24,409 nucleotides of DNA from a virus (IMGVR_UViG_3300045978_000190:1-24409), one strand, 5' to 3'. Counted from the first letter of the stretch, positions 15,501-22,477 are shown. Made by a program: numbers and translations. The notes: generated by a model not told the origin, from the letters alone.

Positions 15501-15758
15501 GGGAATATCAACTGGCGGAGGGGGGACCGATCCCTCGACGAACAACGGGATCTCCTCGGGCGGCGGCGGGTCAGCATCGCCCGGCGCGGGGTTTGCCATC
15601 GACAGCGGCGGCGCGGGCGGGGATCCGCCCGGCGCGGGGTTGTCGATGTCCTCGGGCGGAGGCGGGCTCCCGGCCCCAGGCGCGGGGTTGGGGATCGGCG
15701 GAGGCGGCGGGGGAGCCGATCCGCCCGGAGCCGGATTCGGGATCGGCTGGGTCGGCAC
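12549..15758 (-). CDS. Giant LamG-domain adhesin with proline-rich repeat stalk
   Basis: This 1069-residue protein starts with GTG at 15758, two bases after the tail-tube TAA. Residues 6-131 are eight ~16-residue repeats of the type I-P-N-P-A-P-G-G-x-x-P-P-P-P. Residues 182-229 hold three PAEPEDAGDG-type repeats. After about residue 240 come four concanavalin/LamG-like beta-sandwich domains at about 270-430, 495-650, 690-850 and 905-1069. Their signatures include LALNG- or MHFDGIDDYV-like strands, LAITWDGITCALYVNGDLVGS, and WHHVAMVMQSGSYRLYVDGL. LamG domains bind carbohydrates or proteins, so a host-receptor binding or virion decoration role is likely. Its place between tail tube and tape measure is unusual. 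There is no signal peptide, which fits a virion part rather than a secreted adhesin. Confidence 0.8.
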   Translation of the reverse strand: MPTQPIPNPAPGGSAPPPPPPIPNPAPGAGSPPPPEDIDNPAPGGSPPAPPLSMANPAPGDADPPPPEEIPLFVEGSVPPPPVDIPNLPPAGGAPAPAPVPNPAPGGAAPPPPASIPNPPPSGAAPPPPEDVENSPPGSGGGGGAEHVHEPGEKILPAPTPQPPDGAAPVAAPPPAGGAAAPAEPEDAGDGSGGSAAPPAEPESAGPGGTPIPPAEPEDAGDGGGVVIPPATPVMPSDPVSGALSLIGTEEIYSGVMRDDSGAKGNLQLFTGRAMALNGANTYLTRANIVPAGPPITFTCRLKNTALSGVLIDTRTSEHVGFSVWRSAENKIEVKVNGNMISFIDSARIGLLRFGCHLAITWDGITCALYVNGDLVGSGALTGTPTHGATVCLFSRNYGAPIDVPTGYASEARMWAAILTHQEIRDEVSYPQKTPVRPASLVFWLPLRSGNNPIWDHSPLNRRWEAQNGASIGGVGSVLFRERLLERSLSVLCFSRFYDGRLMTTQVINTSGNLRMRFRLLWVNPGPLGGPQNYRIFENATTGASGSGMRVAVTPAGFLVVTHHAAGSTTYTATSTIPVPPNAYCEILLTYNAGTQQLTINIDGQSQTLALLQQATPTFQCSFGANDANFQFSGVIYEAAIDLGNNGSFDHEWINTGNTLADWQDKIGTAHVTSMTAPLGRVSDLLLGWPQCAHENLESRMHFDGIDDYVRFLTQANVSASYRISILFFYVPTGAPQRMYAGHVVNSQGLLIQLNTSGNPVVIHYFPSTAHNSVSTKLPVPYAVNELVCIYNHVTGATTITLNGLSDSFTAKPNMATPLPAFYFGHTSSSMRSLLLRVQLDAGNTGAWTNQWTNKGPYINKWRDEIGAIHPDLIGGSPAIHVARYDDGVTVGKTTLPINLIRPPYSLNMPGESSYAQWNFAVPAGDFTLEAWAQHPGIAAAVKIIDGSESATAGPRLVAYEIPVIQRVFGAFVDAAAASQSFAQVPGTWHHVAMVMQSGSYRLYVDGLASAAIIEPPAVMSAYVRLAGGYVGNDAFIGPLAKPAIFRRALSAAEVKARYEKNKALYPFV
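15072..15215 (-). repeat. Second stalk array: three PAEPEDAG repeats
   Basis: Residues 182-229 of the adhesin read as three units beginning PAEPEDAGDGSGG, PAEPESAGPGG and PAEPEDAGDGGG. They are followed by a degenerate PATPV unit. The unit is acidic and Gly/Pro-rich, about 15-17 residues long. Confidence 0.7.
15366..15743 (-). repeat. First stalk array: eight ~48-bp NPAPG/PPPP repeats
   Basis: Residues 6-131 of the adhesin form eight units of 15-16 residues (45-48 bp), such as IPNPAPGGSAPPPPPP, IPNPAPGAGSPPPPED and VPNPAPGGAAPPPPAS. A ninth degenerate unit (VENSPPGSGGGGG) follows. The fifth and sixth units are the most diverged. Tandem DNA repeats of this kind can change copy number by slippage. 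Confidence 0.8.
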
Positions 15759-15760
15759 AG

Positions 15761-16291
15761 TTAAGAGAGGTTCGAGATCGTGCCGGAATTGAGCGAGCTG
15801 TAGAGTCCTTTCAGAACCAACTCATAGCGGACCAAGTCGTCATTGAACCGCGTGGCGTTTACGCTCGCCTCGGCCCACAGGTCCATTACGTTGATCAGCT
15901 CGTCCTCGTGACTGTAGTTCTGGAACTTCCACCAACCCCGGCAGGGCCCGGCTTTGCTCATCGGCACAAAGTCCGCTGTGATCTTTCCGGCGTTCAGGAA
16001 CAGAAGCTCGAACATGAGCGGGCTGCCCTGCTGGACCGTTGCCGTCAGGGTCAGATCAACGGTGCGCTGCAAGATTGCCGTCCGCCGGTAAACGCCCGGG
16101 GAGGGCGCGCGTACCTCGATCTCTTCAACCTGGGGCTCGATGTTCGCCTCCGAGATCTCTCCGATGTCTGTCCAGTTCGTCACTGGTACGACGTCCGGTT
16201 TTGCCGTCGCGCTGACTAAGATGGCATCGATTGTCTCGCCCTCGCGCGCGAAATAGAGGTGAGAACCGAGGATCAGGTGTTTGAGGTCCAT
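15761..16291 (-). CDS. Major tail tube protein
   Basis: This is a 176-residue protein. It starts MDLKHLILGSHLYFAREGET and has the segment VTNWTDIGEISEANIEPQVE followed by mixed beta strands. Its size, beta-rich character, 'W-T-D-I-G-E' step and position after the terminator and connector genes fit a siphovirus tail tube subunit. No tail sheath gene accompanies it, which argues for a non-contractile tail. The start ATG at 16291 lacks a Shine-Dalgarno; CTAACC precedes it and contains the upstream TAA stop. The tape measure follows after an inserted adhesin gene and two small genes. Confidence 0.7.
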   Translation of the reverse strand: MDLKHLILGSHLYFAREGETIDAILVSATAKPDVVPVTNWTDIGEISEANIEPQVEEIEVRAPSPGVYRRTAILQRTVDLTLTATVQQGSPLMFELLFLNAGKITADFVPMSKAGPCRGWWKFQNYSHEDELINVMDLWAEASVNATRFNDDLVRYELVLKGLYSSLNSGTISNLS

Positions 16292-16296
16292 ATTGG

Positions 16297-16731
16297 TTAG
16301 AGTTGGATAGTTGTTTTAAGAATCACCTCATGCACTACGAAGGGCTCTTCGATGGTCGGGCGAATTTCGGTAACGTGCAGCAGATAGGGTTTCGTTGGGC
16401 GCGGGCTTGGCAACTGCGCGCGGTGCAGGGTCCGGCAGATGATCTCCACCAAGTCCGGCGCCGGCGTCGCCGCACCGCGCAAGGTGGGCTGAGTGATCAG
16501 AGCCGCTGCGTAGAGGGCTTCCAGCCTCGGGCCTGGGTGATCGTCCCACTGGCTCGAGGCTCCCGTGAAGGCGACTACGATGGCGCTCCCGCTCGTCTTC
16601 GCCAGAGCCTTCTGGACAAGTGCCGCGGTGTCTTTCTGCATATCCACCAAGATGTCGCACTCGGCCAGTTCCGGCACAGAGCCGAGCAAGGCCGCGATGT
16701 CTGCGGCCATCGAAAGAAGTGTGGAGGCCAT
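16297..16731 (-). CDS. Tail terminator / gp37-like protein
   Basis: This is a 144-residue protein with an alpha/beta pattern: MASTLLSMAADIAALLGSVPELAE, then the strand SAIVVAFTGAS, a helix, and PYLLHVTEIRPTIEEPFVVHEVILKTTI at the C-terminus. This resembles tail-terminator/completion proteins (Mu gp37, DUF1834-like) that cap the tail tube and join it to the head. Gene order (gp36-like gene, this gene, then tail tube) supports it. The match is by general pattern and place, not by a diagnostic motif. It lies 5 bp before the tail tube start and 6 bp after the connector stop. Confidence 0.5.
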   Translation of the reverse strand: MASTLLSMAADIAALLGSVPELAECDILVDMQKDTAALVQKALAKTSGSAIVVAFTGASSQWDDHPGPRLEALYAAALITQPTLRGAATPAPDLVEIICRTLHRAQLPSPRPTKPYLLHVTEIRPTIEEPFVVHEVILKTTIQL

Positions 16732-16737
16732 GCATGG

Positions 16738-17184
16738 TCAGAAAAGAGGGATTTCCATCAACGGGTCACCCCCGTAGCGGGCGCGTCCTGTGGTTGCTCC
16801 TGCCTCTGCGAGTTCGGCATCATCCGGTGCTTCGATCTCGATCTTGCAAGCGGCGACGTTCTCTAAGTAGGTCAAAGCCGAGCGGTATTCTTCCCGGCGC
16901 AGCTCACCTTGTAGCTCCGTCATCGCGGGCAGGGCCGCGGCCAGGGAATGTTTCACAATGGCAACGGCGGCCCATAGGCATTCCTCCGGTATCTCCGGAG
17001 AGGCGGCCATCACATTCCGCGGACAGGTCGCCACGTAGCCCCGGATCATTCCGGAAACCTGGGCAATGATCCCGAGTAACCTCTGCGGATCCGTACCAGT
17101 AAAAAACTCATCCCCATAGGCCGCGATCTCGCTATCGATCAGCCGGTCCCGAACATGCTCAGGAGTAAGGGTCAACCACGACAT
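16738..17184 (-). CDS. Head-tail connector, Mu gp36 (DUF1320)-like
   Basis: This is a 148-residue, mainly helical protein. It opens MSWLTLTPEHVRDRLIDSEI with a TPE-x-V-R-D-R-L motif like the 'T.eDl..rlg..el' start of gp36/DUF1320 proteins. It continues with LLGIIAQVSGMIRGYVATCP and LWAAVAIVKHSLAAALP, the two helices typical of the connector fold. It follows the capsid gene after a 91-bp gap, as expected for a head-completion protein at the neck. ATG at 17184 has no clear Shine-Dalgarno. The 91-bp gap holds no convincing gene or terminator. Confidence 0.65.
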   Translation of the reverse strand: MSWLTLTPEHVRDRLIDSEIAAYGDEFFTGTDPQRLLGIIAQVSGMIRGYVATCPRNVMAASPEIPEECLWAAVAIVKHSLAAALPAMTELQGELRREEYRSALTYLENVAACKIEIEAPDDAELAEAGATTGRARYGGDPLMEIPLF

Positions 17185-17275
17185 GACGGACGGCGACTAA
17201 GGCGGGCTGAGCGAGACCGGGCGAAGCGAACCATGCCTTCTTTGTGGGAGAGTGTCCCGGCCTCGCCCATGCCCA

Positions 17276-18211
17276 TTAGGAGGGATTGAAGTTGAGGCGC
17301 ACCCCGGCCGAGGCGTTGGTTATCTGGACGTCTTCAGACCAGTCAAACTTGGCGACCTCAACCCGCTGATCGTCCCGCAGGTAGGAGCCGGGAACCATCC
17401 ATTGGCCCATGAGCCGAAAGGTTTTCATGAAAGACGGATCGCGCCGCGTCGGAGTCGCGTTACGCGCGAACACGATCACGGCGTTATCCAGCAGAAACTG
17501 CATGCTCTTGGTCACCCCCACGTTGGTCGTATCGTGGACCATGTAGGAAACCCGCACTTCCGGGTTCCCGATCAGAAGGCCTATAACGTCCTCCATCGAA
17601 GGGTTGATTCCGTCCGATTTCCGACCGCCGCCGGCATAACGTCCTTTGGTCTTGCCGTGGTTCTTGAATCTGCGGAATGCACTCGCCCCGAAGAGGACGC
17701 CCACTCCCATGACGGAGCCATAGGCTGCGTTCCGCAGCACGTTGAGGATCTCGCCATCGATGGTATCAACCAGGTCCACCGTAGAGGCCTCGGAGGCGTT
17801 GACGTTCGTCCCGGCCCCAAGAGAGGCGAGCGCCTTGTCGATCACAGATTTTTCGTGCGCGAGTGCGCCGATCTCTGCACAGGCTGTCGCGCCCTCCATG
17901 AGCATGTTCTCGAGGGCGGCCGCCTCGAGCTGCTGGAGATTATCCACCGGATAGTCGAGTGCGTGCGGCTCGCAGTTGTAGGTTGCGTCCGCGGCCTCGA
18001 AGCGAATCTCGGTGGCACGCCCGCCGATAGCTCTGCGGGTATCGGGAATGTGAAACCGGTTCTTCTCCGTGTAGATTTTATAACGCCCGGTTGAGGTTGG
18101 GACGCTCACCGTTGGTGCGAGAAAGTCAGCCACAGGTTGGGTGGCGGCTTGGGCCGCGCCCTGCGCGTATTCCCGGATTACAGGATTGGAGGAGATGGAG
18201 GCTAGGCTCAT
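17276..18211 (-). CDS. Major capsid protein
   Basis: This 311-residue protein lies between the decoration gene and the connector. It begins MSLASISSNPVIREYAQGAA and continues ADFLAPTVSVPTSTGRYKIY, with the 'vadfl.P.v.v....g.y.y' opening seen in Mu-like and related capsid proteins. Later parts include DYPVDNLQQLEAAALENMLM (long E-loop/spine-like helix), PEVRVSYMVHDTTNVGV, and the C-terminal ...LMGQWMVPGSYLRDDQRVEVAK. The size is right for an HK97-fold capsid subunit. No long N-terminal delta domain is present; the separate GpI-like protein probably provides scaffold and protease. Start ATG at 18211 has no evident Shine-Dalgarno. Confidence 0.85.
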   Translation of the reverse strand: MSLASISSNPVIREYAQGAAQAATQPVADFLAPTVSVPTSTGRYKIYTEKNRFHIPDTRRAIGGRATEIRFEAADATYNCEPHALDYPVDNLQQLEAAALENMLMEGATACAEIGALAHEKSVIDKALASLGAGTNVNASEASTVDLVDTIDGEILNVLRNAAYGSVMGVGVLFGASAFRRFKNHGKTKGRYAGGGRKSDGINPSMEDVIGLLIGNPEVRVSYMVHDTTNVGVTKSMQFLLDNAVIVFARNATPTRRDPSFMKTFRLMGQWMVPGSYLRDDQRVEVAKFDWSEDVQITNASAGVRLNFNPS

Positions 18212-18245
18212 GGCAGATCAGGTGATCAAAGTTGCGATGTGAAGA

Positions 18246-18605
18246 TCAATAGAAGCGGACCAGGGCTAAATCTGAGGCGGAAGCTGCTTCCTCGACTACG
18301 CCTCGGGCCGTTCCCGCTCCCAGAACGATGATTTCCCCGTTGGCCGCAGTCTGAAATTGGGCTCCCGCAGTGAGCGCGCCGTTGGTACAGACCCGAAACT
18401 GTCTGGTAGAGTCGATAGGAATGATCGTAACCATGGTTTGGCTCGCGCCTCCCTCATCGATCACGTAGACGGGGCGCTGATCCGCGGCGCAAAGGATAAC
18501 CTTCCCCGTTCCATCGAGGACGGCGCAGAATCCCTCTCTTCCCGCTAGGTTCAGGCCTGCGAGGCGGCGAATTGGGCCTTCTCTGACATCAGTTTGCTTG
18601 CTCAT
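18246..18605 (-). CDS. Capsid decoration/stabilisation protein, DUF2190-like
   Basis: This is a 119-residue beta-rich protein with GREGFCAVLDGTGKVILCAA, FRVCTNGALTAGAQFQTAAN and GEIIVLGAGTARGVVEEAAS. The 'a.G..V.....G.a..al' spacing matches DUF2190-like capsid cement proteins that lie just upstream of the capsid gene in Mu-like and many siphovirus clusters. It would bind the outer capsid surface. Its ATG at 18605 is preceded by CCTAACCT instead of a Shine-Dalgarno. The role is from family pattern and gene order. Confidence 0.65.
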   Translation of the reverse strand: MSKQTDVREGPIRRLAGLNLAGREGFCAVLDGTGKVILCAADQRPVYVIDEGGASQTMVTIIPIDSTRQFRVCTNGALTAGAQFQTAANGEIIVLGAGTARGVVEEAASASDLALVRFY

Positions 18606-18640
18606 AGGTTAGGATTGGATCGAGGTTGATCGAGGGTGAA

Positions 18641-19639
18641 TCACTCCGGAATGGATTTCCCGGCGAGCTGCCACGCTTGGTCGAAGCGCATCCCGGCCTT
18701 GACGAGTTCGTCGGCTTTCGCGCGGATCTGCTTGGCGCGGACTTCGCCAAGCTGAGGCGCCTGCCCCCGCGCTTGATCCTGACTCAGGACGCGCCGCGTA
18801 ACGGGGTTGGCCGGGATCGAGGCCAGGGCCTTCTGGGCTCCTGCCGGATCTTCGAGAAGACGCCCTCTCCAGAACGTCTTCGTTTCCTCATCCTTGGCAG
18901 GGATCCGTCCGGCCTCGATGGCCTCGACCAGAGCCGCGTCGGCCTGCTCCGCGCGCGCCTGCGTTAGCGCCGCTTCGGCCCTGTCAGCCCGCTCCTTTTC
19001 TGTCTTGGCCAAGCTCTCGGCCGTCTCAGCTCGGGCATTCGCGGCCTTGAGGGTGGCGAGGATCTGGGCCGCGGCCTTTTCGTCTACGTCTTGGTCTGTC
19101 GTAAGCAGGCCAGCCTTCACGAGTGCGGATGCGAATTCGTCCATGGGATCGGCAAGAGTTGTTTGATGGGCGGCTACCCTGCGGATTTTGCGGAAGGCCG
19201 GGTCATTGACCAGCGCGCCGATTGGCCCCTGAGATGCTAGGCCCGTAGGCGTCCCGTCGTTTCCAATCAGGAACGCAGGGCTGAAATAGCTGTAGGACCG
19301 GCCCGTCACGGCCTCTTCGCCGGCACGGGTCCACTCGACCAGGAGATAGAGGCCTTCGCCTTCCACCCACTCGAAGCCGGTCGGGATCGCGGCCGCGGCT
19401 GTCCCCGCATGATCGAAATCGATATACGGGCGGACGTTATCCTTGAGCCGCTTGGCGAGTGCGGCGGAAAAGCGTTCAAAAACCGACGCATCGACTGTGA
19501 CGGTCAGCGTCTTTGGCTTGCCATTCACCGTCGCATGGACTTCATGCGTCCCGGCGGGGAGATACATGATCCGGGCCGAAGGGGCATCGCCGCATTGAAT
19601 GCGCTGGGCGGCGCTCGAAACGAGCAGGTTGGTTCTCAT
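18641..19639 (-). CDS. Prohead protease-scaffold, Mu GpI-like
   Basis: This is a 332-residue protein. The N-terminal half carries PYIDFDHAG (71-79), the conserved 'D.dH' segment of Mu-like GpI proteases, followed by IPTGFEWVEGEGLYLLVEW and the SYFSPAFLI segment (113-124 region) typical of the family. From about 195 a coiled-coil (AANARAETAESLAKTEKERA) and an Ala/Glu-rich helix form the internal scaffold. The C-terminal half thus supplies the assembly scaffold and the N-terminal half matures the head. The gene overlaps the upstream acidic gene as ATGA at 19636-19639 and is followed by the decoration and capsid genes, in standard Mu order. Confidence 0.8.
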   Translation of the reverse strand: MRTNLLVSSAAQRIQCGDAPSARIMYLPAGTHEVHATVNGKPKTLTVTVDASVFERFSAALAKRLKDNVRPYIDFDHAGTAAAAIPTGFEWVEGEGLYLLVEWTRAGEEAVTGRSYSYFSPAFLIGNDGTPTGLASQGPIGALVNDPAFRKIRRVAAHQTTLADPMDEFASALVKAGLLTTDQDVDEKAAAQILATLKAANARAETAESLAKTEKERADRAEAALTQARAEQADAALVEAIEAGRIPAKDEETKTFWRGRLLEDPAGAQKALASIPANPVTRRVLSQDQARGQAPQLGEVRAKQIRAKADELVKAGMRFDQAWQLAGKSIPE

Positions 19640-20043
19640 CCTTCTTCCTCCGGGGTCGGGGGCTTTCCTTCTTCTTCCTCCGGGGTCGGGGGCTCTTCGG
19701 ATCCCTCCTCTTTCTGCGATTGCAGAGCCTCGCCCTCGAGGTCGACGAGCTCCGCCAAGGCTTCTTCCATGGTCTGCGGATAGGGCTCATCCTCCCCAGT
19801 GATCGGCACTCCGCCGACGTTGTGTTTCACATGCACGCAGCGGTCGATAAACAGCTTCTCTTCGCCGTGCAGGGTCTCGACAGCGACCGCGGCGTCTACG
19901 CGGTCCTGCGTATCAGGCGGGCATGTCCCGACCACTCCGCAGAGATCCATAGCGGCGGCGAGTTTTTCCTCGATGACGGCCTTTTCTGCTGTCAGGTTCG
20001 CGATCTCGGTGGCGAGATCTTGGCAGGGTGCTAATACGTCCAT
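19636..20043 (-). CDS. Small acidic protein, unknown function
   Basis: This 135-residue protein sits between the morphogenesis protein and the protease-scaffold. The N-terminus (LATEIANLTAEKAVIEEKLA) is a short coiled coil and holds two cysteines (DLCGVVGTC). The C-terminal ~30 residues are very acidic and contain a duplicated (E)EPPTPEEEE-type segment encoded by a DNA direct repeat. No family is recognised. It could be a small head-assembly or chaperone protein, by position only. Its stop overlaps the start of the protease gene (ATGA), so their expression is probably coupled. ATG at 20043 has no Shine-Dalgarno. Confidence 0.6.
   Translation of the reverse strand: MDVLAPCQDLATEIANLTAEKAVIEEKLAAAMDLCGVVGTCPPDTQDRVDAAVAVETLHGEEKLFIDRCVHVKHNVGGVPITGEDEPYPQTMEEALAELVDLEGEALQSQKEEGSEEPPTPEEEEGKPPTPEEEG
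19641..19694 (-). repeat. 24-bp direct repeat, period 30 bp, in the acidic gene
   Basis: The word CTTCTTCCTCCGGGGTCGGG extended by GGCT is identical at 19641-19664 and 19671-19694. It encodes the repeated PPTPEEE segment. The 30-bp period keeps the reading frame, so copy-number change would add or drop ten residues. Confidence 0.8.
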
Positions 20044-20055
20044 GGTAGTTATGGG

Positions 20056-20661
20056 TTAGGGTTCGAGTTCTTTCAGGCGGTTCTTGATGCCTTCTAGGTA
20101 GGCGTTGGAAATCTCCCCAAGCGGCGGGAGCGCTCCCGGCCAGGGCTTCTGATTGACCCTCTTGCGCAGCAGATAGATGACCCGCAGGCCGCCCGCCCCG
20201 TCATCCTGGGCCAAGTAGGATTTGCCCTTGGGGCGAAATACCCGGCCGAAGGCGCGAACGTAATCAGCCACCCGGCGCGCGTGCGCCTCGGGCACCATCG
20301 GGATCGTCAGGGCCTTCTTCTTCTTCGCCTGGATGACTCCGCCCGTGAGCTTGTGAGCGAAGCCTGGCGCGGCATTGGTCACGACGGCGCCGTCGGCGTT
20401 CGCCTGGGTCACCGCCCAGGCGCGCACGATCAACTCACCGAACCGTGAGCGGTGCCTGCCCGCTCCATGGGTGGGGAGCTGGGGATTGGTCCAGCGGCGC
20501 GCGCCCTCGTAGTCCCGATGGTAATTCCTCAGAAACTTCACGGCCTCGCGGCCGCCCAGGTCATTCATCTGGGCCCGCCCGCTCGCGCCGATGCCGGCCA
20601 GGATGCCCCGAACGGCTCGCATGGATTCGTCCGATTCAATGCTGACCTCGAGCGAAATCAT
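20056..20661 (-). CDS. Phage virion morphogenesis protein (Mu gpG / tail-completion-like)
   Basis: This is a 201-residue protein. Conserved stretches include MRAVRGILAGIGASGRAQMN, REAVKFLRNYHRD, the GAGRHRSRFGELIVRAW segment and TNAAPGFAHKLTGGVIQAKKKKALTIP. The last fits the 'a..H..Gg.i..k..k.l.iP' signature of the virion morphogenesis family (gpG-like, HK97-gp10-related). These proteins act in head completion or tail joining. It is encoded right after the portal with an ATGA overlap (20658-20661). The family's usual place and length (about 150-200 residues) fit. No separate gpF-like minor head gene is seen between the portal and this gene. Confidence 0.75.
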   Translation of the reverse strand: MISLEVSIESDESMRAVRGILAGIGASGRAQMNDLGGREAVKFLRNYHRDYEGARRWTNPQLPTHGAGRHRSRFGELIVRAWAVTQANADGAVVTNAAPGFAHKLTGGVIQAKKKKALTIPMVPEAHARRVADYVRAFGRVFRPKGKSYLAQDDGAGGLRVIYLLRKRVNQKPWPGALPPLGEISNAYLEGIKNRLKELEP

Positions 20662-22328
20662 ACGTCTATCCTCCCCACGGTTCCGGACAGGAGCCCGGCT
20701 GAGATCGATTCCTCCAGGGCCGTCTTCAGGGTTTCGGTGTCGAGCTTGTTGAACAGTTCTGGCATCTGCCGTCTCGCTGCCGTCACGGTGTTGAGAAACT
20801 GCTTGTCTGTGACCTCACCGCTCCGGGCGGCCCGGATCAGGGCCTCGAAGTAAGGCCGCACCCCGGAGAGCCATTGGAGCTTCACGTCAGTCAGGCCGCC
20901 CAGCACCATGTCGACCAGCCGATCGAGTTCCTTCTGCCGCTTTCGGGTTTCGGCGCGCGCGGCCTCCACGGCTTCGGCATCTTCGGGCATAGGCTCAGGG
21001 TCTTCAGTCTCATCTCCGCCCATGCCGGCCGGTTGCGGCTTCGCGGGCGGCTTGAAAAGCTCATCCTCGGGCGCCGGCATCGGGACTCCATGCCGCTCGT
21101 AGAGCCAGGACGAGGCGACCGGCAGGCCCATATCGGTGAAGAGGATCTTGTCGCGGTTCGCCATCGCCATCTCATCCTCGGGCTCCTCGATGCCTGGATC
21201 CAGCCAGGGCAGCCCGTCCACCTCCCCGAAGTTCAGCGCGATTATCGAGGGGATCAGTTGGTGATTGATCACCGCCGCGGCCATGTCGGCGCACCCACAA
21301 AGCACTTCCATCCGAACGCCCTCGTGCACGTCCCCTAGGGCGCGGCTCCCCGAATCCCCAACGTCGGAGGTCAGGGTCTGGCCGAGGATCAGGATGTCCG
21401 CCTGAGTATCAGCACGGTCGAGGAGTGCGCCCTGGGGAAGGGATGTGGCGGCCCGGTTCGCCTCTTGGATCTGTAGGCTCGTACCTTCCGGAAAGGCTCC
21501 CCAGCCGGAAGTCCCGATGTTGCTCAGCATGGCCTCGATCTCGCCAATCAGGGTCTCATCGCGGTAGGTGGCCCACCTGAGCGGGATGCCATAGATCTGG
21601 CTAAACTGCATGAACCACTTCAGCCCGTAGCGTTGCGCGACCCACCAGCCAACGAGGCTACGCATCGGAGCCGCGACGGAGGCATGGCCCGTATGGGCCC
21701 GGTAGTTGCCGATCAGGAAGTGATGTTCGGGAAAATCCTCGAGCTGCCCGTTGTAGTAGCCGCTTGGCTTCAGCATCAGCCGGTCCTCCTCGCCGCGGTG
21801 GCAGGGATAGCCGAGGTATTGGGCCGATACGGTGCGGGCCGCCCTCGGGAGGATGCCGTCAATGGTCGAGTGCCAGTAGACCTCAAGTACCCGTGTCCCT
21901 CCGAAGGCGGCCGTTGCCAACCATCCCACCAAACCCTCGAACCCATCCTCCTGATAGGTGGGCCTCGGCGTCATGGACCAGATCGCTTTCTCGATGTATT
22001 CAGCGATCTCCTGCGCTTGCGGGGTTGGATCCTTCCCCTTTTCCGCAAAGGGCTGGACGCTCCAGGGCGCCTTGCCGACGGCCCGCCTGACTTCGCTCAT
22101 GTTCTTGCTGAGCCGCGGCCACGTGTCGACCATCAGCTCGAAGAGGTAGCCCTGCTGGGTGAGGTCGCCCTGGAGGGCGCTGGCCAGGATCTGCTCGATC
22201 CGGACGGGCAGCAGGTCGCGCTCGACGTAGCTGAACAATCGCTCGGTCGCATCCGGGACAATAACCGGCACCTTGGGCGGTACCTTCTGCGCGGCCCGGG
22301 TCTGCGCGGCTGTAACTCTACGTTTCAT
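20658..22328 (-). CDS. Portal protein (DUF935, Mu gp29-like)
   Basis: This is a 556-residue protein. Typical DUF935 segments are visible in order: LLPVRIEQILASALQGDLTQ near residue 40, LFELMVDTWPRLSKNMSEVR, an LVGWWVAQRYGLKWFMQFSQ helix, YGIPLRWATY, TLTSDVGDSGSRALGDVHEG (the 'T.....sga.A.a.vh..v' block), and ILFTDMGLPVASSWLYERHG followed by P-x-P. The C-terminal acidic part (about 430-475) and final helices are also usual. It forms the dodecameric vertex through which DNA is packaged and ejected. ATG at 22328 overlaps the stop of the small lipoprotein gene (ATGA). Confidence 0.9.
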   Translation of the reverse strand: MKRRVTAAQTRAAQKVPPKVPVIVPDATERLFSYVERDLLPVRIEQILASALQGDLTQQGYLFELMVDTWPRLSKNMSEVRRAVGKAPWSVQPFAEKGKDPTPQAQEIAEYIEKAIWSMTPRPTYQEDGFEGLVGWLATAAFGGTRVLEVYWHSTIDGILPRAARTVSAQYLGYPCHRGEEDRLMLKPSGYYNGQLEDFPEHHFLIGNYRAHTGHASVAAPMRSLVGWWVAQRYGLKWFMQFSQIYGIPLRWATYRDETLIGEIEAMLSNIGTSGWGAFPEGTSLQIQEANRAATSLPQGALLDRADTQADILILGQTLTSDVGDSGSRALGDVHEGVRMEVLCGCADMAAAVINHQLIPSIIALNFGEVDGLPWLDPGIEEPEDEMAMANRDKILFTDMGLPVASSWLYERHGVPMPAPEDELFKPPAKPQPAGMGGDETEDPEPMPEDAEAVEAARAETRKRQKELDRLVDMVLGGLTDVKLQWLSGVRPYFEALIRAARSGEVTDKQFLNTVTAARRQMPELFNKLDTETLKTALEESISAGLLSGTVGRIDV

Positions 22329-22477
22329 CCCTCGGTCATTTTGACTTCGACTAGGCTTTTCCTTGGCGGCGGCTTGGGCGGATCTGCTCCGCCCTGAATC
22401 TTAATGAGCGTGCAAGCATTGAGTATCCCCCCAGTTAGGAGGGCCAGGATAACAAGCCTGAATCGAACATCGCTCAT
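22325..22477 (-). CDS. Small lipoprotein, o-spanin candidate
   Basis: This 50-residue protein begins MSDVRFRLVILALLTGGILN, followed by AC. It has an N-terminal basic/hydrophobic signal and a lipobox L-N-A-C with the cysteine at residue 22. After it come only ~28 residues, rich in proline and lysine (DPPKPPPRKS). Such tiny proline-rich lipoproteins are typical of outer-membrane spanins (Rz1 type) that help break the outer membrane. No inner-membrane spanin with a long periplasmic coiled coil is seen next to it, so the call is tentative. The ATG overlaps the TGA of the holin-like gene, and the TGA overlaps the portal ATG. A long frame running to 22849 covers this gene but is not the likely start. 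Confidence 0.6.
   Translation of the reverse strand: MSDVRFRLVILALLTGGILNACTLIKIQGGADPPKPPPRKSLVEVKMTEG

Noticed and set aside
14955-16219. Long plus-strand frames rich in Gly or Arg opposite the adhesin stalk
   Set aside because: They are the antisense of the proline-rich repeats; the Gly/Arg-rich low complexity follows from the DNA repeat, not from a gene.
17185-17275. Small frame (about 34 codons) in the gap before the connector gene
   Set aside because: Arg/Ser-rich, overlaps the connector start and has no recognisable feature. The gap also has no clear terminator or promoter.
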